Assembly (NCBI GenBank): GCA_029212955.1
Contig: JARGOW010000091.1
Coordinates: 1-9,821, forward strand
DNA from: Planctomycetota bacterium
GTDB lineage: Bacteria > Planctomycetota > UBA1135 > GCA-002686595
DNA: 9,821 nucleotides
Reading direction: 5' to 3'
Below the pieces are notes generated by a model, which was not told the origin of the DNA, ran no database searches, and worked only from the letters and a program-made list of their open reading frames with translations. Below are positions 1 through 6,391 of the stretch, piece by piece; the first letter of the stretch is position 1; every line of letters begins with the position of its first letter. A program made the position numbers and the translations under genes.

Positions 1-1
1 C

Positions 2-622
2 ATCGAGCTCTTCGGCCAGAAGACCTACAACGGTGTGGCGATCCTGTCGCGCTCACCCATCGAGGAGGTCACCCGTGGGTTCCCCGGGGATACCGAGGAG
101 GATCAGAAACGGGTGATCGGAGCCATCATCGACGGCGTGATGATTCTGAATCTGTACGTGGTGAACGGAAAAGCTGTGGGCGATGAGAAGTACGACTTCA
201 AGTTGCAGTGGCTTGAGAAGCTGTACCAGATGGTGGAGGAGAGCTATCCGATGGGCGAGAAAGTGGTTCTGACCGGGGACTTCAACATCACCTTCGACGA
301 CCGGGATGTTCACGATCCGGATGCTTGGCGGGACAAGATCCTGTGCAGCTTGCCCGAACGGGAGGCCCTTGCGAAGATCATGAAACCGGGCCTCGTGGAC
401 GCGTTCCGCCACTTCCATGAGGAAGACGAATCCTATACCTGGTGGGATTTCCGCACACGCGGATTCCAGCGGGGCAATGGCCTGCGCATCGACCACTTCC
501 TGGTTTCCAAGCCGGCCTTGGACGTGAGCGAGGATGTTTGGATCGACATGGATTTCCGGGCGGGGGAGAAGCCCTCCGACCATGCACCGGTGTTCTTACG
601 AATGGACCCGGCGAAATCCTAG
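2..622 (+). CDS. xth: Exodeoxyribonuclease III (AP endonuclease family), 5'-truncated by the window edge
   Basis: This is the C-terminal part (206 residues visible) of an exonuclease III/AP endonuclease of the endonuclease/exonuclease/phosphatase fold, which cleaves DNA at abasic sites and degrades duplex DNA 3'->5' in base-excision repair. The reading frame is open from base 2, and the first visible residues (IELFGQKTYNGVAILSR) match the conserved XthA block, so the GTG at 35 is internal and not a start. The GDFN metal/catalytic motif lies at 275-286, a WWDFR...NGLRIDH block at about 440-495, and the terminal SDHAP motif with the catalytic Asp-His pair at 575-589. E. coli XthA has 268 residues, so roughly 60 residues, including the first metal-binding Asn and Glu, lie upstream of the window. 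The gene converges on the next one, with a shared hairpin after its stop. The family call is firm; the exact in vivo activity is inferred. Confidence 0.93.
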   Translation: MELFGQKTYNGVAILSRSPIEEVTRGFPGDTEEDQKRVIGAIIDGVMILNLYVVNGKAVGDEKYDFKLQWLEKLYQMVEESYPMGEKVVLTGDFNITFDDRDVHDPDAWRDKILCSLPEREALAKIMKPGLVDAFRHFHEEDESYTWWDFRTRGFQRGNGLRIDHFLVSKPALDVSEDVWIDMDFRAGEKPSDHAPVFLRMDPAKS

Positions 623-650
623 GGAGCCGGGAATCGCTCTAAATCCATGA

Positions 651-690
651 AAGGGCCCCCTTGCACGACATTTCGCGCAAGGGGGCCCTT
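651..690. terminator. Bidirectional hairpin terminator between convergent genes
   Basis: A perfect 14-bp inverted repeat has arms at 651-664 (AAGGGCCCCCTTGC) and 677-690, with a 12-nt loop. It begins 28 nt after the xth stop and ends 23 nt before the stop of the minus-strand Lon-domain gene. It is G+C-rich with A/T at the outer ends of the stem. No long U tract follows on either strand (GGTCGTTTCC on plus), so termination efficiency is inferred from position and stem strength. Confidence 0.75.
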
Positions 691-713
691 GGTCGTTTCC
701 GGGGCGCCGCGGC

Positions 714-1490
714 CTAGAATTCCGGGCTGAAGTCCGGACCGAAATCCAAGTTGAGGCCTTCGATGCCGCCCTCTTCGTCATCGTCGTCCTCTTCGTCGGA
801 GCGGTCCTGTTCGGACTTTTTCTCCGCGGGATAGCCGTCGTGGGCGGCTAGGGCCAGTTGGGCGCGTTCGCCAACATCCGGTTCGATGAAAATGCGTTCG
901 AGCACCGATTGGGGCAGCATCAATTGCTGCGTGAGCAGGTCCACTTGGACGCCGAGGGGGAGCTCTTCGGGCAGGTTGGCCATGGCCTTGTGCCGTGAAA
1001 GGATCGCCTTGCGCAGTTTGGTGGCCAGCAGGGCTTCCTCCTCCGGTTCAGGGGAGCTTTCGGGCAGGGCTTGGAACCGGACCTTGCGGTAGGGCTCCTC
1101 GGATTCGACCTCATCCAGGGTCACACGGTGTTTGCCGAGCACCCAGATCAAGTAGCGCCCATCCTCGGTTTTGTCGTAGCGGGCCACCTCGCCCAGGCCT
1201 GCCACGGAGAGAACCGGAGCCTTGCCTTCCCCGAGCAAGTCGCCTTCGGGGTCCAAAACCGTTCCGATCACCAACTGACCGTGGCTATCCAGAATATCCC
1301 GCAGCAGGGCCAGATAGCGCGGCTCGAAAACGTGCAGCGGCATCAGCTGATGCGGGTAAAGAAAGGCCCCGGGGAGCGGGAAAAGGGGCACTTCAGGGCT
1401 TCCCAGCTCCTTGCTGGGTCGCGGGGGCCATGTTTCAGGAACTTCGTTCAAGGGGGGTCGAGTGGGTTCGAGTGCGGGAGGGACCTCCAT
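714..1490 (-). CDS. Stand-alone Lon N-terminal (substrate-binding) domain protein with acidic C-terminal tail
   Basis: This 258-residue protein carries only the Lon protease N-terminal substrate-binding domain (PUA-like), seen as PLFPLPGAFLYP (residues 35-46) followed by the signature PLHVFEPRY (51-59) and IGTVL (75-79). A helical section follows at about 150-215. There is no AAA+ ATPase or Ser-Lys peptidase domain, so it is not Lon itself; relatives are usually annotated as LON peptidase substrate-binding domain proteins of unknown role. The first 30 residues are Pro-rich and the tail (about 225-240) is a run of Asp/Glu, probably disordered. The ATG at 1488-1490 has a GGGGGA-type Shine-Dalgarno about 8 nt upstream on the minus strand. 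It is transcribed alone, divergently from the thiolase operon. The domain call is strong; the function (adaptor or substrate recognition) is not known from sequence. Confidence 0.88.
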   Translation of the reverse strand: MEVPPALEPTRPPLNEVPETWPPRPSKELGSPEVPLFPLPGAFLYPHQLMPLHVFEPRYLALLRDILDSHGQLVIGTVLDPEGDLLGEGKAPVLSVAGLGEVARYDKTEDGRYLIWVLGKHRVTLDEVESEEPYRKVRFQALPESSPEPEEEALLATKLRKAILSRHKAMANLPEELPLGVQVDLLTQQLMLPQSVLERIFIEPDVGERAQLALAAHDGYPAEKKSEQDRSDEEDDDDEEGGIEGLNLDFGPDFSPEF

Positions 1491-1721
1491 TTATAGATCC
1501 CCCAGGACGCCCGGGGTAGGGCTGGGCTCCGCCCAAGCCAGGGCTCCGGGGGCTTGTGACTGTAAGTGTTTGAATAAGTTGGGCTTATGACGTTCTTTTG
1601 GCCCGGAAGCACCCGGGGGCGCCCAGGGGGGGCTCCAGGGCGGCGATCGCCGGAATTCAGGGGCTCGATCGCCCAATCCTGGGTATGCCAGCGGTTGCGA
1701 GTGGGGGTGAGCGGACCTACC
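1491..1721. promoter_or_regulatory. Divergent intergenic region with A+T-rich patch, likely promoter region
   Basis: These 231 bp separate the start codons of the minus-strand Lon-domain gene and the plus-strand thiolase. Within it, 1554-1601 is about 38% G+C by hand count, while the flanks are very G+C-rich, as expected if promoters for one or both genes lie there. I could not assign convincing -35/-10 hexamers on either strand. Short inverted repeats are present, including CAAGCC (1534-1539) with GGCTTG (1551-1556), and the palindrome CGGCGATCGCCG near 1642. The thiolase frame stays open back to an ATG at 1587, but that stretch reads as low-complexity Gly/Pro/Arg and is treated as non-coding. 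Confidence 0.35.
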
Positions 1722-2966
1722 ATGGTCGCCTCAAATTCAGATTTGGACCCCAACCCCAGCCCCATGACCCCCAATTCGAGTCCCCAAGTGGTGGTGACGC
1801 ACGCCCTGCGCACACCCATCGGCAAGTACCTAGGCTCCTTCTCCAACATGACGGGAGTGGAGTTGGCCACGTCGTTGGTGAAGGACCTGGTCAGCAGGGA
1901 GGGAGTGGATCCGAGTCGGATCGACGAGGTCTTCCTGGGCAACGGACGCCAGGCCGGTGCAGGTCCCAACCCCGCGCGGCAAATCGCCATTCAGGCGGGT
2001 CTCCCCGAGACGACCTATGCCACCACGGTGAACATGGCTTGCGGCAGCGGATTGAAGTCCATGCAAATGGGTCAGGATTCCATTCGCCTGGGTCGCGCTC
2101 GCATGGTGCTAGCCGGAGGGTTCGAGTCCATGAGCGGCTTGCCCTTCTTCCTTCCGAAGATGCGCATGGGATATCGCTTGGGCCACGATCGCGTGGTGGA
2201 TGCCATGTATAAGGACGGCTTCGATTGCCCCCTGGCAGAAATGCTCATGGGCGCCACCGCCGAAGTGCTCGCGAAGGAGATCGGCCTAACCCGCGAACAA
2301 CAGGATCGTTTCGCCTTGGAGAGCCAGCAAAAAGCTGCGGCAGCCCAAAGCAGCGGGCGCTTCCAGGATGAAATTTCCCCGGTGGAGGTGACCGAACGTC
2401 GCAAGACCCGCATCGTCTCCGAGGACGAACACTTGCGTCCGGGCGCTACCATGGAAGGCCTGGGTAAACTGCCCACCGTATTCGACCGCGAGGCCGGAAC
2501 GGTCACCGCTGGAAATGCATCCGGAATCACCGACGGTGCCGCCGCCGTCATTCTGATGGACGCGGAATTGGCCAAGGAACTGGGGCTGCCCCCCCTGGCC
2601 ATCCTGGGCGAAACCTGCGCCGCCGGCGTGGACCCGCGCCGCATGGGCATCGGCCCCGTGCCCGCGATCCAAGCCCTGGAGAAATCCAATGGTTTGGGCG
2701 TCAACGACTACGACCTGATCGAAGTCAATGAGGCCTTCGCGGCCCAGGTGTTGGCCTGCGACCACGAACTCAAAATGCCCATGGACCGCGTCAATGTGAA
2801 TGGCGGTTCGATCGCACTCGGCCACCCGATCGGTGCCACCGGTGCGCGCATCGTGGTCACCCTGCTTCACGAAATGGCCAAGCGCGGTTCCGAAAACGGA
2901 CTGGCTAGCCTTTGCATCTCCGGGGGAATGGGCTTGGCAACCGCCTTCCACCGTCCCTCGAACTAA
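1722..2966 (+). CDS. Thiolase (acetyl-CoA C-acetyltransferase type), first of two
   Basis: A 414-residue thiolase that reversibly condenses two acetyl-CoA to acetoacetyl-CoA or cleaves 3-ketoacyl-CoA. The complete catalytic set is visible: nucleophile Cys107 in NMACGSGLKS, NEAFA (acyl-binding Asn), His368 in GGSIALGHPIGATGAR, and acid/base Cys398 in CISGGMGLA. The usual CxGGG here reads C-I-S-G-G, so Ser replaces the first Gly. The start is uncertain. ATG 1722 has GGGGGTGA (1703-1710) upstream and is preferred; ATG 1764 (400 aa, closer to the usual 390-400) lacks a Shine-Dalgarno, and the frame is open to 1587. It is the first gene of the rightward cluster, 120 nt before the 3-hydroxybutyryl-CoA dehydrogenase. 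Chain-length preference cannot be read from sequence, but the neighbours argue for C4 substrates. Confidence 0.93.
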   Translation: MVASNSDLDPNPSPMTPNSSPQVVVTHALRTPIGKYLGSFSNMTGVELATSLVKDLVSREGVDPSRIDEVFLGNGRQAGAGPNPARQIAIQAGLPETTYATTVNMACGSGLKSMQMGQDSIRLGRARMVLAGGFESMSGLPFFLPKMRMGYRLGHDRVVDAMYKDGFDCPLAEMLMGATAEVLAKEIGLTREQQDRFALESQQKAAAAQSSGRFQDEISPVEVTERRKTRIVSEDEHLRPGATMEGLGKLPTVFDREAGTVTAGNASGITDGAAAVILMDAELAKELGLPPLAILGETCAAGVDPRRMGIGPVPAIQALEKSNGLGVNDYDLIEVNEAFAAQVLACDHELKMPMDRVNVNGGSIALGHPIGATGARIVVTLLHEMAKRGSENGLASLCISGGMGLATAFHRPSN

Positions 2967-2986
2967 ACCCGATGGATCCACGGGGC

Positions 2987-3043
2987 CCGCGCCCGGCGCG
3001 GTTCCAAGGGTTCGCTATCAATCCCCTCCGCGCGCAACGCGCG
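2987..3043 (+). repeat. Two adjacent G+C hairpins in the leader before the dehydrogenase gene
   Basis: Two short perfect stem-loops lie in the 120-nt gap. One is CCGCGC/GCGCGG with a 3-nt loop at 2987-3001; the other is CGCGCG/CGCGCG with loop CAA at 3029-3043. In addition, GCGCGG of the first (2996-3001) is complementary to CCGCGC at 3028-3033, so an alternative pairing would disrupt both. No T tract follows. They could be an intra-operon RNA stability or attenuation element, a REP-like sequence, or chance in G+C-rich DNA. Confidence 0.35.
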
Positions 3044-3086
3044 CTACACCCGGTCGTGATCAAGCGACCAAACCATTCAAAACGAT

Positions 3087-3980
3087 ATGGAAATCAAGAA
3101 AGTTGGAGTCATCGGTTGTGGTCTCATGGGCCACGGAATCGTTCAGATCGCAGCCCAGGGCGGATTCGATGTGGTGGCCTTTGAGGCCGACGCCGGAGCC
3201 CTCGAGAAGGGCCTCGGGCGCATCGATCGCAGCCTGTCCAAGCTCTCCTCCCGCAACGTGGAGAAGGGCAAAATGACCGAAGACCAAGCCAAGGATTGGG
3301 TGGGCACCACCCGCGGGCGCATCGAAGGCAGCACGGACAAAGCTGCCCTGGCCGACTGTGACCTGGTGATCGAAGCCATCGTCGAGAACCTGGACATCAA
3401 GAAGTCCCTGTTCGCGGAGCTCGGTGGAATCGTCAAGGACAGCGCCATCTTCGCTTCGAACACGTCCTCTTTCCCGATCAAGGAAATGGCCGACGCCTCC
3501 GGTCGTCCGAGCCAGTTCGTGGGCTTGCACTTCTTCAACCCCGTGCAGCTCATGCGTCTGGTGGAAGTGGTGCGAACCGACGACACCGATCCGGCCGCCT
3601 TTGAAGCTGCCAAGAACTTCGGCACCGCATGCGGCAAGCAAGCCGTGGCCTGCAAGGACACCCCCGGCTTCGTCGTGAACCGCCTCCTGGTTCCGTACAT
3701 GGTGCAAGCCATCCAAATGCTCGACCGGGGTGACGCCACCAAGGAAGACATCGATGCCGCCATGCAATTCGGTTGCGGTTACCCGATGGGCCCCTTGACC
3801 CTGACCGACTACGTGGGCCTGGACACCACCCTTTCCATCCTGGAAGGTTGGGTGGATCGCTACCCGAACGAACCCGCCTTCTCCATTCCCGAGTCTTTGC
3901 GCACCAAGGTGGCCGAAGGCAAGCTCGGCCGCAAAACCGGCGAGGGCTACTACGCTTGGGAAGGGGATAAGAAGCAGTAA
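3087..3980 (+). CDS. hbd: 3-hydroxybutyryl-CoA dehydrogenase (NAD-binding 3-hydroxyacyl-CoA dehydrogenase)
   Basis: This 297-residue single-function enzyme interconverts acetoacetyl-CoA and 3-hydroxybutyryl-CoA with NAD(P)H. The N-terminal Rossmann fold shows VGVIGCGLMGHG (GxGxxG at residues 10-15). The active site is complete when aligned by spacing with human HAD: Ser127 in NTSS, His148 in GLHFFNP, Glu160 in MRLVEVV, and Asn198 in TPGFVVNRLL. The C-terminal dimerisation domain carries GYPMGPLTLTDYVGLD. The length (about 280-300) is typical of Hbd/PaaH-type proteins and not of the FadB fusion. The ATG at 3087 has no Shine-Dalgarno but begins exactly at the Rossmann strand, so an earlier start is unlikely. 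Its stop overlaps the next start as TAATG, which implies translational coupling. Stereospecificity is presumably (S), by family; the cofactor (NAD versus NADP) is not determined. Confidence 0.95.
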   Translation: MEIKKVGVIGCGLMGHGIVQIAAQGGFDVVAFEADAGALEKGLGRIDRSLSKLSSRNVEKGKMTEDQAKDWVGTTRGRIEGSTDKAALADCDLVIEAIVENLDIKKSLFAELGGIVKDSAIFASNTSSFPIKEMADASGRPSQFVGLHFFNPVQLMRLVEVVRTDDTDPAAFEAAKNFGTACGKQAVACKDTPGFVVNRLLVPYMVQAIQMLDRGDATKEDIDAAMQFGCGYPMGPLTLTDYVGLDTTLSILEGWVDRYPNEPAFSIPESLRTKVAEGKLGRKTGEGYYAWEGDKKQ

Positions 3981-4951
3981 TGCTAGTTCAAGGAATGCGA
4001 TGGCTATTGCTGGGGCTGTTGGCCCTGGTTTCCCTGGGAGCCGCTCCTTCGGCGGCGCTCCAGCCCGTGCTCAAGGACGATGTGACCGTTAGGGTCACCG
4101 CCCCCAAGCTCTATGTGGAAGGCGAGACCTTACTCGTTTCCGTTCGCTTGGAAGTGAAGGGTGAGGTGCCCGTGCAGTTGGAATCCTGGGCGCTCTCCGC
4201 CTCTGCGTTCTCCATTAATGGGCGCGCCCTGGGAAGCCGCAAGGGCAAGCGCGATCTAGCCCTGGAACCCGGTCAAGTCGTGGAAACGACCTTGGACCTG
4301 GGCCCCGCATTGACCGCATCCAAGAACTGGTCCCAGCGGGACTTCCGCCTGACCTACCACGGGCAAGGCAAGTCCGAACCCATGGAAGTGCGCTACTTCT
4401 CGGGACCCGAGAAGGGCATGAACTTCATGGAGTTGCCCCTGGAGCAGCTCGACGACTACCAGGTCATCATGGTCACGAACCGTGGGGACCTTTGGTTGGA
4501 GTTGTGGCCCGATGTGGCCCCGAACCATGTGCGCAACTTTCTGGACCTGGCTTACACAGGTTTCTACGACGGCACCGGATTCCATCGGGTGATCCCCGGA
4601 TTCATGATCCAGGGCGGCAAGGCGAAGAAAGGCGCCACCGCCCCGCGCACCGTGAATGCGGAATTCAATGACCGCAAGCACGTGCGGGGAGTGCTCTCCG
4701 CAGCACGCTTGGGCCACGATGTGAATTCGGCCTCCAGCGAATTCTTTGTCATGCACACGCGCTATCCCAGCTTGGACGGCAAGTACACGGCCTACGGAAA
4801 ACTCCTCGCCGGAGAGGAAGCCCTGGACCTCATCGTTCAATCGGGCAACCGCAACTACCCGCCCAACGATCCCCGTGGATCCACTCCCACCAGTCCGCAA
4901 ACCATAGTGCGCGCATTGGTCGTTAAAAAAGTCAACCCTTCCAAGCGCTAA
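3980..4951 (+). CDS. Exported cyclophilin-type peptidyl-prolyl isomerase with an extra N-terminal beta domain
   Basis: A 323-residue protein. Residues 1-26 form a signal peptide (MRWLLLGLLALVSLG, cleavage around PSA-A at 25/26), so it should act in the periplasm or at the membrane. Residues about 27-150 are a beta-rich region I cannot assign to a named family; it looks immunoglobulin-like. Residues about 160-318 are a cyclophilin PPIase with GFYDGTGFHRVIPGFMIQGG (catalytic Arg203), SSEFFVM and LDGKYTAYG. Relative to standard cyclophilins it has QGGK instead of QGGD and SEFF instead of SQFF. The first ATG overlaps the hbd stop (TAATG) with AAGGGGA 12 nt upstream; a second ATG at 3995 would still leave a signal peptide. 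No cysteines are present in the mature part, consistent with a folding helper outside the cytoplasm. Its substrate is unknown, and the link to acyl-CoA metabolism is by position only. Confidence 0.9.
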   Translation: MLVQGMRWLLLGLLALVSLGAAPSAALQPVLKDDVTVRVTAPKLYVEGETLLVSVRLEVKGEVPVQLESWALSASAFSINGRALGSRKGKRDLALEPGQVVETTLDLGPALTASKNWSQRDFRLTYHGQGKSEPMEVRYFSGPEKGMNFMELPLEQLDDYQVIMVTNRGDLWLELWPDVAPNHVRNFLDLAYTGFYDGTGFHRVIPGFMIQGGKAKKGATAPRTVNAEFNDRKHVRGVLSAARLGHDVNSASSEFFVMHTRYPSLDGKYTAYGKLLAGEEALDLIVQSGNRNYPPNDPRGSTPTSPQTIVRALVVKKVNPSKR

Positions 4952-5024
4952 AGCAGCGTCGTACGAAGGGACCCATCCCCCCAATACTCCCGGAGCCCAG
5001 CTCCGACCCAACCGCAAACACACC

Positions 5025-5534
5025 ATGACTCAAGACCTCACTGGAACCCGCGTCCAGATCAAAACCGACGCCGGTGACATGACCGTCGAGTTCCTGCACG
5101 ACAAGGCCCCCGGCCACGTGGCGAACTTTGTCAAGTTGGCCGGCGAAGGCTTCTACGACGGCACTCGCTTCCACCGCGTCATTCCCGGATTCATGATCCA
5201 GGGCGGCGACCCCAACACCAAAGAGGGCGAACCCCGCACCTGGGGTACCGGTGGACCCGGCTACCAGATCAAAGCGGAGTTCAATGACGTGCACCACGAG
5301 CGCGGCATCTTTTCCATGGCGCGCTCCCAGGATCCCGATTCCGCGGGCAGCCAGTTCTTCCTCTGTCACGGGGAAGCCAGCCTCCTCGACGGTCAGTACA
5401 CGGCCTTTGGTCGATTGGTGGACGGTTTCGAAGCCCTCGACGCCATCGCCAACGGCGCCTGCAAGCCTGGGGGAGAAGGGTCCAGCCCCATCGAACCCAT
5501 TCAAGTCCAATCCATGACCGTCCTCGAGGCCTAG
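5025..5534 (+). CDS. Cytoplasmic cyclophilin-type peptidyl-prolyl cis-trans isomerase
   Basis: A 169-residue single-domain cyclophilin catalysing cis-trans isomerisation of Xaa-Pro bonds. There is no signal peptide, so it is probably cytosolic. The motifs are canonical: FYDGTRFHRVIPGFMIQGGD (catalytic Arg51), the GYQIKAEFND loop, GSQFFLC and LDGQYTAFG. The length matches bacterial PpiB-type proteins. The ATG at 5025 is preceded by CAAACACACC without a Shine-Dalgarno, but the first beta strand starts shortly after, so the start is likely right. It follows the exported cyclophilin by 73 nt and precedes the enoyl-CoA hydratase by only 4 nt, so it is firmly inside the operon. It shares a 24-nt identical stretch with its neighbour in the FHRVIPGF region, compatible with tandem duplication. 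Confidence 0.93.
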   Translation: MTQDLTGTRVQIKTDAGDMTVEFLHDKAPGHVANFVKLAGEGFYDGTRFHRVIPGFMIQGGDPNTKEGEPRTWGTGGPGYQIKAEFNDVHHERGIFSMARSQDPDSAGSQFFLCHGEASLLDGQYTAFGRLVDGFEALDAIANGACKPGGEGSSPIEPIQVQSMTVLEA

Positions 5535-5538
5535 TCCT

Positions 5539-6327
5539 ATGAACTACGAAAACATTCTGCTCGCCAAAGAGGGCCGGGTCGCGACGATTACGATCAACCG
5601 CCCCGACAAAATGAACGCGCTCAACCATCAAACGTTGAACGAGTTGGGCCATGCCTTCGACGATGTCAAAGGCGACGATGCCATCGGCGCGCTGATCATC
5701 ACGGGCTCGGGCGAAAAGGCCTTCGTGGCCGGCGCCGACATCAGTGAACTGCTCGAAGTGGCCGGCAATGACACCGGCGCAGCCGAGCTCGCCGGTTACG
5801 GCCAAAGCGTGTTCCGTCGTCTGGACGACTTGGGCAAGCCCTCGGTCGCCATGGTCAACGGTTTCGCCTTGGGCGGCGGCACCGAGTTGGCCCTGGCATG
5901 CACCCTGCGCACCGCTTCCACCAACGCGAAGATGGGCCTTCCCGAAGTCAGCCTGGGCATCATCCCCGGCTACGGTGGAAGTCAACGCCTGGCCCGCGTG
6001 GCCGGCCCCGGCGTGGCCCGCGAATGGATCCTGACCGGTGACATGTTCGGCGCCGCCGAAGCCCACCGCGTGGGCGTCATCAACCGCATCTTCGAACCTG
6101 AAGACTTGCTCGAGGGGACCCAGAAAATGGTCAAGGCCATGTTGGTCAAAGGCCCCATCGCCCTGCGCTTCGGAATGGAAGCTGTACTGCGAGGATGGGA
6201 CATGGACCAGGCCCAGGGCGAAGCCCTGGAGACCGAGTACTTCGGCAAGGCCGCACTGACCGAAGACATGCGCGAAGGCATGGCCGCTTTCCTTGAGAAG
6301 CGCCGCGCCAACTTCACCGGCAAGTGA
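5539..6327 (+). CDS. Enoyl-CoA hydratase (crotonase family)
   Basis: A 262-residue crotonase-fold enzyme. In this context it most likely hydrates crotonyl-CoA to 3-hydroxybutyryl-CoA, or the reverse. Both catalytic glutamates of true enoyl-CoA hydratases are present: Glu116 in GFALGGGTELALAC and Glu136 in GLPEVSLGIIPGYGG, with the same 20-residue spacing as Glu144/Glu164 of the rat enzyme. The oxyanion-hole segment is AGADI (residues 64-68) together with the GGG at about 112-114. N-terminal INRPDKMNALN is the standard crotonase start. The length of about 260 is typical. The ATG has a GAGG Shine-Dalgarno (5526-5529) inside the preceding cyclophilin gene, 9 nt upstream, so the two are probably translated from one message. 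Chain-length specificity is inferred from neighbours. Confidence 0.94.
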   Translation: MNYENILLAKEGRVATITINRPDKMNALNHQTLNELGHAFDDVKGDDAIGALIITGSGEKAFVAGADISELLEVAGNDTGAAELAGYGQSVFRRLDDLGKPSVAMVNGFALGGGTELALACTLRTASTNAKMGLPEVSLGIIPGYGGSQRLARVAGPGVAREWILTGDMFGAAEAHRVGVINRIFEPEDLLEGTQKMVKAMLVKGPIALRFGMEAVLRGWDMDQAQGEALETEYFGKAALTEDMREGMAAFLEKRRANFTGK

Positions 6328-6391
6328 GCCACCACCCGTTCCAACTTCAACAACCGGGGAGCGCTCGCGCGTGACCCGACCCCAAAATCCA

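Noticed and set aside
35..622. GTG 35 as the start of the exonuclease III gene
   Set aside because: The frame is open to base 2 and the residues before GTG belong to the conserved GQKTYNGVAILSR block, so the gene continues beyond the window.
1587..1721. N-terminal extension of the first thiolase from ATG 1587
   Set aside because: The translation is low-complexity Gly/Pro/Arg with no thiolase similarity, no Shine-Dalgarno was seen there, and the region overlaps the A+T-rich probable promoter. ATG 1722 is preferred.
1448..1990. A 180-codon minus-strand frame covering the start region of the Lon-domain gene and thiolase
   Set aside because: It overlaps both real genes and the intergenic region, and its translation lacks any recognisable domain.
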